From Candidatus Cryptobacteroides choladohippi (GTDB lineage: Bacteria > Bacteroidota > Bacteroidia > Bacteroidales > UBA932): a stretch of DNA of 61,269 nucleotides. Positions 18,349 to 26,715 of this stretch are shown one piece after another. Both the position numbers and the translations under genes were made by a program. The DNA lies in contig JAGHSF010000003.1 in NCBI GenBank assembly GCA_018065985.1, positions 1 to 61,269 on the forward strand, in the 5' to 3' direction. Below the pieces are notes generated by a model that did not search any database, had not been told where the DNA came from, and saw only the letters and a list, made by a program, of their open reading frames with translations. Positions within the stretch are counted from its first letter, which is position 1. Each line of letters starts with the position of its first letter.

Positions 18349-19584
18349 ATGGAAGAGATTACCGATATACTGGCTCCCAGGAACTGGGCACCTTCAGAAG
18401 AGATAATCAAGGTCATCGGCGTGGGCGGTGGTGGCTGCAATGCAGTCAACAACATGTTCCGCGAAGGCATCAGCGGATGCAGTTTCGTGGTCTGCAACAC
18501 CGACTCCATGGCACTTGTCAACTCACCCGTGCAGACAAAGATCCAGATGGGTCACGGCCTCGGCGCCGGCACCGATCCCATCAAGGGACGCAATGCCGCC
18601 CTCGAGTCTCAGGCTGAGATCGAGAGGATCGTGATGAACACGAACACCCAGATGCTGTTCATCACTGCAGGTATGGGTGGCGGAACCGGCACAGGCGCGG
18701 CTCCGGTGATCGCAAAGATGGCAAAGGACCGCGGCATACTCACCGTGGCAGTGGTGACACTCCCCTTCAAGAACGAGGGAAACAAGGCACTCACCCGTGC
18801 GATAGAGGGTATTCATGAGCTCGAGCGCAATGTGGATTCGCTGCTGATAATCAACAACGAGAAGCTGTACGAATACTATGGCGCGCTCCTCATCCACGAC
18901 GCCTTCCCCAAGGCGGACGAGGTGCTCTCGACAGCAGTGCGGGGCATTATCGAGATCATCCAGAAGCCAGGCTACATCAACGTGGACTTCGAGGATGTGA
19001 AGACCATGATGAAAGACAGCGGCATGGCGCTGATGGGATACGGCTCAGGCAGCGGAAAGAACCGCATCGAAGATGCCGTCAACCAGGCATTCAAGTCTCC
19101 CCTGCTGAACGACTTCGACCTCAAGACCGCAAAGAACGTCCTCGTGAACATCACAGGCGGACGGAACGACAAGGGTCTGACAATGGACGACATGAACGAG
19201 ATCAACCGCAAGATAGACGAGTTCACCGGCGGAGCCAACAACTTCAAGCGCGGCCTCATCTGGGATGACGACCCCGAAATCGGAGACAACATCCATATCA
19301 CGTCCATCGTCACAGGCCTCAAGTTCAAGGATGTCATCGGCCCCACCCCCGAGATGGGAGATTACATCATGATAACACGCAACTTCATATACGACAAGGC
19401 GGCGACCTCACGCAGAGAGGGCGTGCAGCTGCATGAGACACCCAGTGGCACAAGGGTGGGCTTCAGCAGCAAGGACAACCAGCGCGCCTTCCATTACGAC
19501 ATGGACAAGCGTCCTGCCCTTCTCGTAGATGACAGCCAGGATATGGCAGCACTCAAGAACACACCAGCAATCAGAAGAAAATAA
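18349..19584 (+). CDS. ftsZ: FtsZ, tubulin-like division GTPase
   Basis: A 411-residue protein from the ATG at 18349; ATGs at 18319 and 18322 inside the end of ftsA would add about ten residues. The GTPase landmarks are [14 protein letters not shown] near the start, the tubulin signature [18 protein letters not shown] (about 100) and the T7 loop [10 protein letters not shown]. The C-terminal tail after about residue 330 is variable and ends in TPAIRRK, a short form of the conserved peptide that binds FtsA. It polymerises into the Z ring. Only one base separates it from gltX. Confidence 0.95.
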   Translation: MEEITDILAPRNWAPSEEIIKVIGVGGGGCNAVNNMFREGISGCSFVVCNTDSMALVNSPVQTKIQMGHGLGAGTDPIKGRNAALESQAEIERIVMNTNTQMLFITAGMGGGTGTGAAPVIAKMAKDRGILTVAVVTLPFKNEGNKALTRAIEGIHELERNVDSLLIINNEKLYEYYGALLIHDAFPKADEVLSTAVRGIIEIIQKPGYINVDFEDVKTMMKDSGMALMGYGSGSGKNRIEDAVNQAFKSPLLNDFDLKTAKNVLVNITGGRNDKGLTMDDMNEINRKIDEFTGGANNFKRGLIWDDDPEIGDNIHITSIVTGLKFKDVIGPTPEMGDYIMITRNFIYDKAATSRREGVQLHETPSGTRVGFSSKDNQRAFHYDMDKRPALLVDDSQDMAALKNTPAIRRK

Positions 19585-19585
19585 G

Positions 19586-21241
19586 ATGAAACGAACAAGA
19601 GTCAGATTCGCCCCCTCACCTACCGGGCCCCTTCATATGGGCGGTGTCCGTACCGCACTTTACAACTATCTCTACGCCAAGCAGAAAGGCGGCGACTTCA
19701 TTATCAGAATCGAAGACACCGACTCCCACCGCTTCGTACCTGGAGCCGAGCAGTACATAATCGAGGCGCTGAACTGGTGCGGCATCATCCCCGACGAGGG
19801 TGTAGACGAGAACGGCAAGGTAGTGGAGACAGCTTCAGAGAAGCATCCGCACGCGCCCTACCGTCAGAGCCAGAGGCGTGAGATCTACCGCGCATATGCG
19901 GAGCAGCTCATCGCAGCAGGCTGGGCATATTACGCATTCGATTCCTCAGAGGCGCTGGAGGCAGCACGTGCCGCAGCTGAGGCTGAGGGCAGGACATTCA
20001 TCTACAATGCCGAGAGCCGCCAGAATCTGCGCAACTCGCTGGTCCTTCCCGAGAACGAGGTAAAACGCCTTCTCGAGCAGACCTCCGACTGGACAGTCCG
20101 CTTCAAGATGCCTCAGGACACCGTAGTCGCAATGGACGACCTTATCCGCGGCCACATCGAGGTCAACACCTCAACCCTTGACGACAAGGTTCTCTGGAAG
20201 CGCGCAGACGAGCTTCCGACCTACCACCTCGCAAACATAGTCGACGACCATCTCATGGAGATCACCGAGGTCATACGCGGCGAAGAGTGGCTGCCGTCAC
20301 TTCCCCTGCACTACCTGCTCTATCAGGCATTCGGCTGGGAGCGTCCGCAGTTCGCCCACCTTCCCCTGCTTCTCAAGCCCGTGGGCAACGGCAAGCTCAG
20401 CAAGCGCGACGGCGACAAGATGGGATTCCCCGTATTCCCCCTCAACTGGCTCAACTCCGAGGGCGAGACCTACCACGGCTACCGTGAAGACGGTTACTTC
20501 GCTCCCGCATTCGTAAACCTTCTTGCCATGCTCGGATGGAACCCGGGCACAGAGCAGGAGCTCTTCACCATGGACGAGCTTATCGCCTCATTCTCACTCG
20601 ACAAGGTGAGCAAGTCAGGTGCAAAGTTCAACCCCGAGAAGGCAAAATGGTTCAACAAGGAATATCTCCGAATGAAGAGCGACGAGGAGCTTGCAGCCCT
20701 CTTCAAGCCCATGCTCGAGGCCAAGGGCATCAAGGTTGAGGAAGCAAGGCTCGTGGAAGTTGTGGCTCTCATCAAGGAGCGCGCAACCTTTGTCAAGGAT
20801 TTCTGGACCATAGCATCATATCTGTTCATCGCGCCCGAGGAGTTCGAGGCTCAGGGCGTCAAGGCCGGCGCAGCCAGCGAGAAGCCTGTTGACCCGTCCC
20901 GCCCCGTCGATCCCCGCGCCAAGGTTTATGACGACAGCAAGACCGCACCTTTCCTCGCAAAGGACGTGGACAAATTCTGGAAGCCGGAGGCAGTCGCCGC
21001 AGCATATGAGGCTTGCAAGGCAGTATGCGAAAGCGTGACCGAATGGAAGAAGGACACAATCGAGACAGCTCTGGAAGAATACATCAAGGGGCATGAGATG
21101 CCGATGGGAAAGGTCATGAACTGCACCCGCCTTGTACTTTCAGGCGCTGCAAGCGGCCTGGGAATTGCCGACATCATGTACTTCATCGGCCGCGAGCAGA
21201 CCCTCGCCCGCTGGGAGTATGCAATGAAGAGACTCGCATAG
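19586..21241 (+). CDS. gltX: Glutamyl-tRNA synthetase
   Basis: A 551-residue class I aminoacyl-tRNA synthetase that charges tRNA-Glu. The HIGH-type motif is in FAPSPTGPLHMGGVRTAL (about residues 7-24), and the KMSKS-type motif is KLSKRDGDKMGFPVFP (about 270). A Pro-rich segment near residue 430 (SEKPVDPSRPVDPRAKVYD) looks like a lineage-specific linker that makes the protein longer than the usual 500 or so. The ATG at 19586 lies one base after the ftsZ stop, so gltX is the last gene of the dcw transcript. A strong hairpin follows. Confidence 0.95.
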   Translation: MKRTRVRFAPSPTGPLHMGGVRTALYNYLYAKQKGGDFIIRIEDTDSHRFVPGAEQYIIEALNWCGIIPDEGVDENGKVVETASEKHPHAPYRQSQRREIYRAYAEQLIAAGWAYYAFDSSEALEAARAAAEAEGRTFIYNAESRQNLRNSLVLPENEVKRLLEQTSDWTVRFKMPQDTVVAMDDLIRGHIEVNTSTLDDKVLWKRADELPTYHLANIVDDHLMEITEVIRGEEWLPSLPLHYLLYQAFGWERPQFAHLPLLLKPVGNGKLSKRDGDKMGFPVFPLNWLNSEGETYHGYREDGYFAPAFVNLLAMLGWNPGTEQELFTMDELIASFSLDKVSKSGAKFNPEKAKWFNKEYLRMKSDEELAALFKPMLEAKGIKVEEARLVEVVALIKERATFVKDFWTIASYLFIAPEEFEAQGVKAGAASEKPVDPSRPVDPRAKVYDDSKTAPFLAKDVDKFWKPEAVAAAYEACKAVCESVTEWKKDTIETALEEYIKGHEMPMGKVMNCTRLVLSGAASGLGIADIMYFIGREQTLARWEYAMKRLA

Positions 21242-21300
21242 CGATAGATGCTGACGCTGACGGGCGTGGAATATAATTAGTTCATTAGCAAATAGTTAGC

Positions 21301-21335
21301 AAAAACAGGTGTAACGAAATGTTACACCTGTTTTT
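21301..21335. terminator. Terminator of the dcw-gltX operon
   Basis: A perfect 15-base stem, AAAAACAGGTGTAAC paired with GTTACACCTGTTTTT, around the loop GAAAT. A-rich on one side and T-rich on the other, it would work as an intrinsic terminator in both directions. Confidence 0.85.
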
Positions 21336-21390
21336 CGTTATCCACTGAATATCAGCGAAATAAGAAAAACACCTATTCTGAGCTTTTTAT

Positions 21391-21398
21391 TATCTTTG
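21391..21398 (+). promoter_or_regulatory. -7 box of the transposase-like gene
   Basis: TATCTTTG matches TAnnTTTG and ends 19 bases before the ATG at 21418. No clear -33 element at standard spacing. Confidence 0.55.
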
Positions 21399-21417
21399 CC
21401 TAAACTTGAACTGAATT

Positions 21418-22302
21418 ATGGAAACCTTTCTTCATGTTTATCAGAGAACCTCTGACAAGGGTGTCTTTTTATACAGGGTCCAGGAAAGGATCATGCTGTA
21501 TACAATCTTCTATGCCGTATCGCGATCTCGCAAGATATCCATTACAGCGCTCGCCTTCATGTTTACGCATGTGCATGCATTGATACAAAACTGCTCCCCT
21601 TCTGAAGGGAAGTCGTTTATGGGAAAAGTCTTGTCGACTTTCGCCAGAGAACTGAACCAGGACAGCGGAAGGACTGGCGGCATGTTCGGAAGAGCATCAT
21701 GCTCATTGAAAAGAAACGGGAAAGCGATAAGGAGTTCAGTGGCATATGTATATAACAATTCTGTAGAGAAGAAATTGTATTCACGCGCAATTGAAGACAG
21801 ATGGGATTTTCTTGCATATGCCATGTCCGATCATCCATTTTCAAAACGAATCATCATTCGCGAAGCATCCTCCCGCCTGAGGAAATCGATACAGGCGGTC
21901 AATGGCGACTTCGCAAGAGGAAACCATCTTAAGCTCCAAAGAATAAGGATGCTTTTCAAAGACTTGAATGAAACTGAAACTCAGCAGCTTATCGACTACA
22001 TAATAGCCAAGTACAGATTCATTGATTATGCTCTTGCCATCAGTTACTTCAAAGATTTTGAGAGCATGGTTAGAGCCATTGATTCCAACACAGGAAGCGA
22101 GTATGAGATAAGGGAGGAATTCGAAGCGGGCAGTGACAGGCCTTATGCAAGGATGTGCGCTTATGCTAACAGCATCGGTCTTTTGAATGACGACATGAGG
22201 ATATACAGGCTCACAAAATCAGAAAAGGAAAGGATGGTGCAGTATCTGACTATGAAAACGAACGCAGCTCCATATCAGGTATTGAAATTCCTTCATTTAT
22301 AG
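21418..22302 (+). CDS. Y1/RAYT-type transposase-like protein
   Basis: A 294-residue protein whose first 145 residues resemble REP-associated tyrosine transposases (Y1, HUH type). The HUH pair is in MFTHVHALIQ (about residues 48-57, usually NHVH). The catalytic-Tyr region is SSVAYVYNNSVEKKL (about 107-121), equivalent to the YIHxNPV motif of the family. A helical C-terminal half ends in a possible helix-turn-helix (TKSEKERMVQYLTM). The gene is less GC-rich than its neighbours, suggesting transfer. RAYTs act on dispersed palindromic repeats. Three long palindromes lie 0.5, 2.5 and 8 kb downstream, which suggests but does not prove a link. No terminal repeats flank the gene, so it may be domesticated. 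Confidence 0.8.
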   Translation: METFLHVYQRTSDKGVFLYRVQERIMLYTIFYAVSRSRKISITALAFMFTHVHALIQNCSPSEGKSFMGKVLSTFARELNQDSGRTGGMFGRASCSLKRNGKAIRSSVAYVYNNSVEKKLYSRAIEDRWDFLAYAMSDHPFSKRIIIREASSRLRKSIQAVNGDFARGNHLKLQRIRMLFKDLNETETQQLIDYIIAKYRFIDYALAISYFKDFESMVRAIDSNTGSEYEIREEFEAGSDRPYARMCAYANSIGLLNDDMRIYRLTKSEKERMVQYLTMKTNAAPYQVLKFLHL

Positions 22303-22464
22303 TGTAATGCGGAATGTATTGATAATTAATTATTTATGGAAAAACGATGTAGCCAGACGGGACATCACTTTTCCCTAAATCATTAACATTCAACACAATA
22401 CAAAACACGGCTCAAAATGTCTCTTTCCGGCGAATTCTGGAGTCGTTCCTGAATGCATTTCCAA

Positions 22465-22500
22465 TCCGGCAGGGACATCGCAAGTCTTCGTCTTGCCGGA
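22465..22500. repeat. Small palindrome between the transposase-like gene and truB
   Basis: TCCGGCA (22465-22471) and TGCCGGA (22494-22500) form a 7-base stem around a 22-base loop. Its ends (TCCGGCAGG) are the same bases that start the left arm of the long palindrome inside truB. It lies in the 233-base gap 22303-22535, which otherwise holds nothing I recognise. It could also act as a terminator for truB, although no T-run follows. Confidence 0.5.
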
Positions 22501-22535
22501 AAAGCGGAATGTATAAGGTGATATGTCAATGATTA

Positions 22536-23492
22536 TCAGGAGGCTGAGTTCAGGAGTAGCATGGCATCATCCAGGGAGATGGCATCCTCTATGGTGAAAC
22601 CACCGTTTCCTGTACGGCGCAGGCTGCTCAGAAAGGCTCCTGAGCCAAGCGCTTCGCCAAGGTCGCGTGCCAGTGCGCGGATGTATGTGCCCTTGCTGCA
22701 ATCGACGCGTATCATCGCCGTCGGCAGGTCGTATGCTGATATGTCCGCAACATGTATTCTGTTTCTATCAGTTCCCTGTGCCACTTCACATCCGGGTGAG
22801 ACTGATCCGGCAGGCTGTTCCCCTGAAGGAACCGTGTCCACCCTCGGACGCGTCAGAGGGAGGGGCCCGCTGACACAGTCAGTGGGAGGGATGGAGCGAA
22901 GCGGAAGTTGCGCAGGGGAACAGCCTGCCGGACGATACTCCAGCAACTCCAGACCGTAGATATTGATCTGCTGGCGGCTGAGGAGTTCGCTCTGCTCATG
23001 GTTGAACGCGGAGCCGCTGCGGAGGTGCTCGCGGTACATCTTGCGGGCAAGCTCATAGGCTCGCACTCCATCCACTGACTTTGCGCTGAAAAGAGGGGCG
23101 ATCTGCTCCTGCTCCCCCACGAACGCGGGAAGTATCCTCTCAAGAGACTCACGGCTGACGCCATCGAGCGGATACTCGGCATCTATCTCCTTTTCAAGGT
23201 CATACGAGGGCGTAGTGGCACCGAAGGTAACGCCGGCGACATACTGCTTTGCCGAACGCTGGAGTTCCTCGGCGCGCTTTGTTGCCGGTCCGATGCACAC
23301 AAGAAGGATACCTGTGGCAAGAGGGTCAAGGGTACCTGCATGCCCCACCTTCAGGTTTTTCTTCCCGAAATGCCTTATGGCAGCATACTTGACCTTGCGG
23401 ATGACATCGGCAGAGGTCCATCGGTAGGGCTTGTCGATGGGGAGGATGATTCCTTCAGGGTAATCCTCGATGTTATGGCTCAGCGGCTCCAC
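22536..23492 (-). CDS. truB: tRNA pseudouridine-55 synthase TruB with an in-frame palindromic insertion
   Basis: TruB makes pseudouridine 55 in the T loop of tRNAs. The catalytic Asp is in VGHAGTLDPLATGILL (about residue 56), and the conserved CSKGTYIRALARDLGEALGSGA block is near 265-287. The protein is 318 residues, longer than the usual 230-260 of Bacteroidetes TruB. The surplus is a Pro/Ser-rich segment (about 187-247, beginning RPAGCSPAQLPLRS) between NIYGLELLEY and the CSKGTYIR block. Most of that segment is encoded by a 127-base palindromic repeat. The start is the GTG at 23492, which overlaps the rpiB TAG (TAGTG); no ATG lies before the conserved ILPIDKP. Whether the enzyme stays active is unknown, but the frame is open throughout. 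Confidence 0.9.
   Translation of the reverse strand: MEPLSHNIEDYPEGIILPIDKPYRWTSADVIRKVKYAAIRHFGKKNLKVGHAGTLDPLATGILLVCIGPATKRAEELQRSAKQYVAGVTFGATTPSYDLEKEIDAEYPLDGVSRESLERILPAFVGEQEQIAPLFSAKSVDGVRAYELARKMYREHLRSGSAFNHEQSELLSRQQINIYGLELLEYRPAGCSPAQLPLRSIPPTDCVSGPLPLTRPRVDTVPSGEQPAGSVSPGCEVAQGTDRNRIHVADISAYDLPTAMIRVDCSKGTYIRALARDLGEALGSGAFLSSLRRTGNGGFTIEDAISLDDAMLLLNSAS
22806..22932. repeat. Long palindromic element, copy 1 (inside truB)
   Basis: A perfect 20-base inverted repeat (22806-22825 and 22913-22932) surrounds an 87-base core. Read on the minus strand, the core contains CCGCTTCGCTCC, CCCTCCCAC, GCGGGCCCCTCCC and GAGGGTGG in that order, the same series as in copies at 24805 and 30302. 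It encodes about residues 187-229 of TruB in frame. Confidence 0.85.
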
Positions 23493-23923
23493 TATTTCAC
23501 CGGGATTTTGTCGATTCTGCGCTGATGGCGGCCGCCGGCAAAGTCGGTTGCAAGCCACTCGCGGACGCAGCTTACCGCCATCTGATAGGAGATGAAGCGG
23601 GCTGGCATCACCAGGACGTTGGCATTGTTGTGTTCCTTGACCAGATGTGCTATGGCCGTGTTCCATGCAAGACCTGCACGTATGCCGCTGTGGTGATTGA
23701 GGGTCATTGCCATACCGTTGCCCGTGCCGCAGATTGCGATTCCGCAATCGACGCTGCCGTCCTCGATGGAGGATGCCAGAGGGTGGGCGAAATCGGAGTA
23801 GTCACAGCTATCGGCAGAATCGGTGCCGAAATTCACGACCTCATAGCCCTTTCCAAGAAGATAGCTGATAAGTTTTGTCTTGTATTCGATGCCTGCGTGG
23901 TCACTGCAGATTCCTATTTTCAT
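23492..23923 (-). CDS. rpiB: Ribose 5-phosphate isomerase B
   Basis: A 143-residue protein of the RpiB/LacA family, which interconverts ribose 5-phosphate and ribulose 5-phosphate. SDHAG near the start and AICGTGNGMAMTLNHH (about 64-79, with the catalytic Cys) match the family, as does the C-terminal FAGGRHQRRIDKI. Full length. It shares its own promoter region with divergent kduD and overlaps truB by one base, so the two are probably cotranscribed. Confidence 0.94.
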   Translation of the reverse strand: MKIGICSDHAGIEYKTKLISYLLGKGYEVVNFGTDSADSCDYSDFAHPLASSIEDGSVDCGIAICGTGNGMAMTLNHHSGIRAGLAWNTAIAHLVKEHNNANVLVMPARFISYQMAVSCVREWLATDFAGGRHQRRIDKIPVK

Positions 23924-23947
23924 ATCTTGTACTTATTGATTCTCTGG

Positions 23948-23977
23948 CAAAGTTACTAATTAATTTTGCTACCTTTG
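23948..23977. promoter_or_regulatory. Divergent promoters of rpiB and kduD
   Basis: The minus strand carries TAACTTTG at 23948-23955, facing rpiB (ATG at 23923). The plus strand carries TACCTTTG at 23970-23977, facing kduD. The two -7 boxes point away from each other only 14 bases apart, so both promoters cannot easily be occupied together. Confidence 0.6.
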
Positions 23978-23985
23978 TGTAAAAT

Positions 23986-24795
23986 ATGAATTATATGAAA
24001 AACCCATTCTCACTGGAAGGCAAAGTGGCGCTGGTAACAGGCGCCTGCTACGGAATAGGCTATGCGATTGCCAAGGCCCTGGCCCAGGCAGGAGCGGAAG
24101 CCATCATCTTCAATGCAAGGAACAAGGAGAACATAGACAAGGCCCTGGAGGACTACAGTCGTGACGGCATACGCGCAAAGGGATACATCTGCGACGTGAC
24201 CGACGAGGCTGCAGTCCAGAAGATGGTTGCCGAGGCAACCGAGGAGTTCGGCCACATCGACATCCTTGTCAACAACGCAGGAATCATCAAGCGCATCCCA
24301 ATGCATGAAATGGCAAGGGAGGAGTTCCAGCAGGTCATCGACATCGACCTTGTGGGTCCTTTCATCTGTTCAAAGGCAGTCCTTCCCCAGATGATGGAAC
24401 GCCGCGAGGGCAAGATCATCAACATCTGCTCGATGATGTCCGAACTCGGCCGCGAGACCGTGAGCGCCTATGCCGCAGCAAAGGGCGGCCTCAAGATGCT
24501 CACCCGCAACATCTGCTCCGAGTATGGCGAATACAACATCCAGTGCAACGCAATAGGCCCCGGATACATCGCAACACCTCAGACAGCTCCCCTGCGCGAG
24601 ACCCAGCCTGACGGGTCAAGGCATCCCTTCGACAGTTTCATATGCGCCAAGACCCCCGCTGGCCGCTGGCTCAATCCTGACGAACTCGGAGGACCGGCAG
24701 TATTCCTTGCATCGCATGCATCGGACGCAGTCAACGGTCACATCCTTTACGTAGACGGCGGTATCCTCGCATACATCGGAAAACAACCCAAATAG
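23986..24795 (+). CDS. kduD: KduD-type short-chain dehydrogenase
   Basis: A 269-residue SDR enzyme. The NAD-binding loop is VTGACYGIGYAIA (about 18-30), the NNAG motif is at about 92, and the catalytic Tyr-Lys is in SAYAAAKGG. In KduD the reaction is 2,5-diketo-3-deoxygluconate to 2-keto-3-deoxygluconate. The close relative gluconate 5-dehydrogenase looks similar, but kduI directly downstream favours KduD. The ATG at 23986 would leave a very short leader after the promoter box; the in-frame ATG at 23995 is an equally good start. Confidence 0.88.
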   Translation: MNYMKNPFSLEGKVALVTGACYGIGYAIAKALAQAGAEAIIFNARNKENIDKALEDYSRDGIRAKGYICDVTDEAAVQKMVAEATEEFGHIDILVNNAGIIKRIPMHEMAREEFQQVIDIDLVGPFICSKAVLPQMMERREGKIINICSMMSELGRETVSAYAAAKGGLKMLTRNICSEYGEYNIQCNAIGPGYIATPQTAPLRETQPDGSRHPFDSFICAKTPAGRWLNPDELGGPAVFLASHASDAVNGHILYVDGGILAYIGKQPK

Positions 24796-24804
24796 TATAA
24801 TCTT

Positions 24805-24930
24805 GCGGCTGGTGGGGCCTCCCGCAAAACGTCTCGCTTCGCTCAACCCCACCACTCCGCTTCGCTGCGTGGTCCCCCCTCTTATGTTGCCGAGGGTGGC
24901 ACAGTTTTGCCGGGAGGCCCACCAGCCACA
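24805..24930. repeat. Long palindromic element, copy 2 (between kduD and kduI)
   Basis: Arms of about 26 bases (24805-24830 and 24904-24930), starting GCGGCTGGTGGGG and ending CCCACCAGCCACA, pair almost perfectly with one bulge on each side. The core reads CTCGCTTCGCTC, CCCCACCAC, a short stem, GTGGTCCCCCCTC, then CCGAGGGTGGCACAGTTTT. It shares this order with copies 1 and 3, while its arms have a different sequence. It fills nearly all of the 146-base gap and would be part of the kduD-kduI mRNA. Confidence 0.85.
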
Positions 24931-24941
24931 AAAACAACATT

Positions 24942-25787
24942 ATGGCAAAGATCATCTGTACAGTAAGACAGGCGTCAAGCAATGTCGACGCAAAGAACTA
25001 CGATACCCAGCGCATCCGCCAGGAGTATCTGGTAGAGAACGTGATGGTACCCGACGAGATCAACATGGTCTACTCCATGTTCGACCGCATCATAGCCGGT
25101 GGTGCCGTACCCGCAACCGAGCCCCTCATGCTGGAGGCCCCCGAGATACTGCGCGCAGAGTATTTCACCCAGCGCCGCGAACTCGGCATATTCAACGTAG
25201 GCGGTGCAGGATCCGTCATCGTGGGCGATGAGGAATATCACCTGGATTACAAGGAGGCGCTTTATGTGGGCCGCGGAAACCGTCATGTGACATTCAAGAG
25301 CGACGACCCGGCCGCACCCGCACACTTCTACTTCTGCTCTGCCACCGCCCACAAGGAGACCGGAGTCAAGAAGGTAAGCAAGAAGGATGCAGTCGTGATG
25401 CATTGCGGAAGCCTCGAGGAGGCCAACGAGCGCACGATCAACCGTCTTCTCGTGAAAGAGGTCGTTCCCTGCTGCCAGCTGCAGATGGGCATGACCGAAC
25501 TCGCACCGGGCAGCACCTGGAACACTATGCCCGCCCATACCCACAACCGCAGGATGGAAGTCTACTTCTACTTCGAGGTGCCCCAGAAGGACGCAGTATG
25601 CCACTTCATGGGAGAGCCTCAGGAGACACGCCACATCTGGATGCACAACGAGCAGGCCGTTATCAGCCCGCAGTGGAGCATACACAGCGCATGCGCAACC
25701 CGCAACTATACCTTCATCTGGGGCATGTGCGGCGAGAACGACGACTACAACGACATGGACTGGGTGGCAACACCTGATTTGCGGTAA
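24942..25787 (+). CDS. kduI: 5-dehydro-4-deoxy-D-glucuronate isomerase KduI
   Basis: A 281-residue cupin-fold isomerase that turns 5-keto-4-deoxyuronate, from pectin or other polyuronides, into 2,5-diketo-3-deoxygluconate, the KduD substrate. The zinc ligands are visible in MPAHTHNRRMEVYFYFEV (His, His, Glu; about 195-212) and in WSIHSA (about 245). Full length for the family. It lies 146 bases after kduD across palindromic copy 2, and 18 bases before the DUF4861 gene. Confidence 0.95.
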   Translation: MAKIICTVRQASSNVDAKNYDTQRIRQEYLVENVMVPDEINMVYSMFDRIIAGGAVPATEPLMLEAPEILRAEYFTQRRELGIFNVGGAGSVIVGDEEYHLDYKEALYVGRGNRHVTFKSDDPAAPAHFYFCSATAHKETGVKKVSKKDAVVMHCGSLEEANERTINRLLVKEVVPCCQLQMGMTELAPGSTWNTMPAHTHNRRMEVYFYFEVPQKDAVCHFMGEPQETRHIWMHNEQAVISPQWSIHSACATRNYTFIWGMCGENDDYNDMDWVATPDLR

Positions 25788-25805
25788 ACCGCAATACCTG
25801 GAGAT

Positions 25806-26675
25806 ATGAAAAGAATACTGGCAATAGCATCCGTTGCAGTCCTTCTGGCAGGATGCAATGCAGCTCAGGAGCCCAGGGTGATGGCCCGATACGTCCCTGA
25901 GCGCGCCGACGACTTCATCTTCGAGAACAACCTCATCTGCGGACGCGTGTACGGCCAGGCACTGGAAGCCGAGACAACCTCGCCCGGCATCGACATCTGG
26001 GTCAAGAGACCGGGAGCCCTTGTGGCAGACCAGCGCTACAAGGACGAGCTCGAGAACGGGAAGAGCTACCACAAGGACTGGGGCAACGGCAAGGATTGCT
26101 ACAAAGTCGGCAAAAGCCTCGGAGGCGGAGCATCTGCCGTCGTGATAGAGAACCGGCTGCAATACCCCGCAACCAACTACCGCAGCTGGAAGATCCTCGA
26201 GCAGAGTGCCGACAAAGTGGTGTTCTGCCTGACATACCCCGAGTGGAACGCAGATTGCGAGACCATCTCGCTCAGCAAGACATTCACCGTAACGGCAGAC
26301 TCATACTTCGTAAAGGTGGAGGATGTGTACACTTTCAGCGGCGATTACGGCGACGAGCTTGAAGTCGTTGCCGGCGTGTTCCGTCATCTTGACCAGGAAA
26401 CCATACAGTCCGAGCTGGAAGCCAAAGACAGATATGCCATCTGGGAGAAAGCCTCAGACCAGAGCGCGGAGCCGGAAGACGGCATGCTCGGCGTGGCAGT
26501 GTATGTTCCCGGAGCGGAAGGCGAAAGGCTTTCGCACGGCGAAGACCACGGCATAGTGGGCAGAACGGTCAAGTCAGGCGAGACCTTCACGTACTACTTC
26601 GGCTCCTGCTGGAGCAAGGGTGACATAAAGGATTCCGCCCAATGGTTCGAGCTGGTAAACAGCCTGTCATACTGA
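25806..26675 (+). CDS. DUF4861 lipoprotein
   Basis: A 289-residue lipoprotein: a hydrophobic signal with LAGC (Cys about 17), then a domain beginning ERADDFIFENNLICGRVYGQ, which matches the DUF4861 family of Bacteroidetes. DUF4861 genes are often found with pectin and uronate genes, and this one follows kduD-kduI. No catalytic motif is known to me. A role in handling or cleaving a uronate-containing sugar at the cell surface or in the periplasm is inference from position only. Confidence 0.8.
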   Translation: MKRILAIASVAVLLAGCNAAQEPRVMARYVPERADDFIFENNLICGRVYGQALEAETTSPGIDIWVKRPGALVADQRYKDELENGKSYHKDWGNGKDCYKVGKSLGGGASAVVIENRLQYPATNYRSWKILEQSADKVVFCLTYPEWNADCETISLSKTFTVTADSYFVKVEDVYTFSGDYGDELEVVAGVFRHLDQETIQSELEAKDRYAIWEKASDQSAEPEDGMLGVAVYVPGAEGERLSHGEDHGIVGRTVKSGETFTYYFGSCWSKGDIKDSAQWFELVNSLSY

Positions 26676-26681
26676 TAACAG

Positions 26682-26709
26682 AATCGCCGGACTTGAAAGC
26701 CCGGCGATT
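26682..26709. terminator. Bidirectional terminator between DUF4861 and uxaC
   Basis: AATCGCCGG (26682-26690) pairs with CCGGCGATT (26701-26709). The plus strand continues with TTTCATT. It sits between convergent genes and can serve both. Confidence 0.75.
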
Positions 26710-26715
26710 TTCATT

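Noticed and set aside
22806..22932. Copy 1 taken as a Rho-independent terminator of truB
   Set aside because: It lies inside the reading frame before the conserved catalytic-domain block, and no T-run follows either arm.
24796..24941. Riboswitch in front of kduI
   Set aside because: The structure matches the other two palindrome copies, which are not leaders of the same kind of gene, so a dispersed repeat explains it better.
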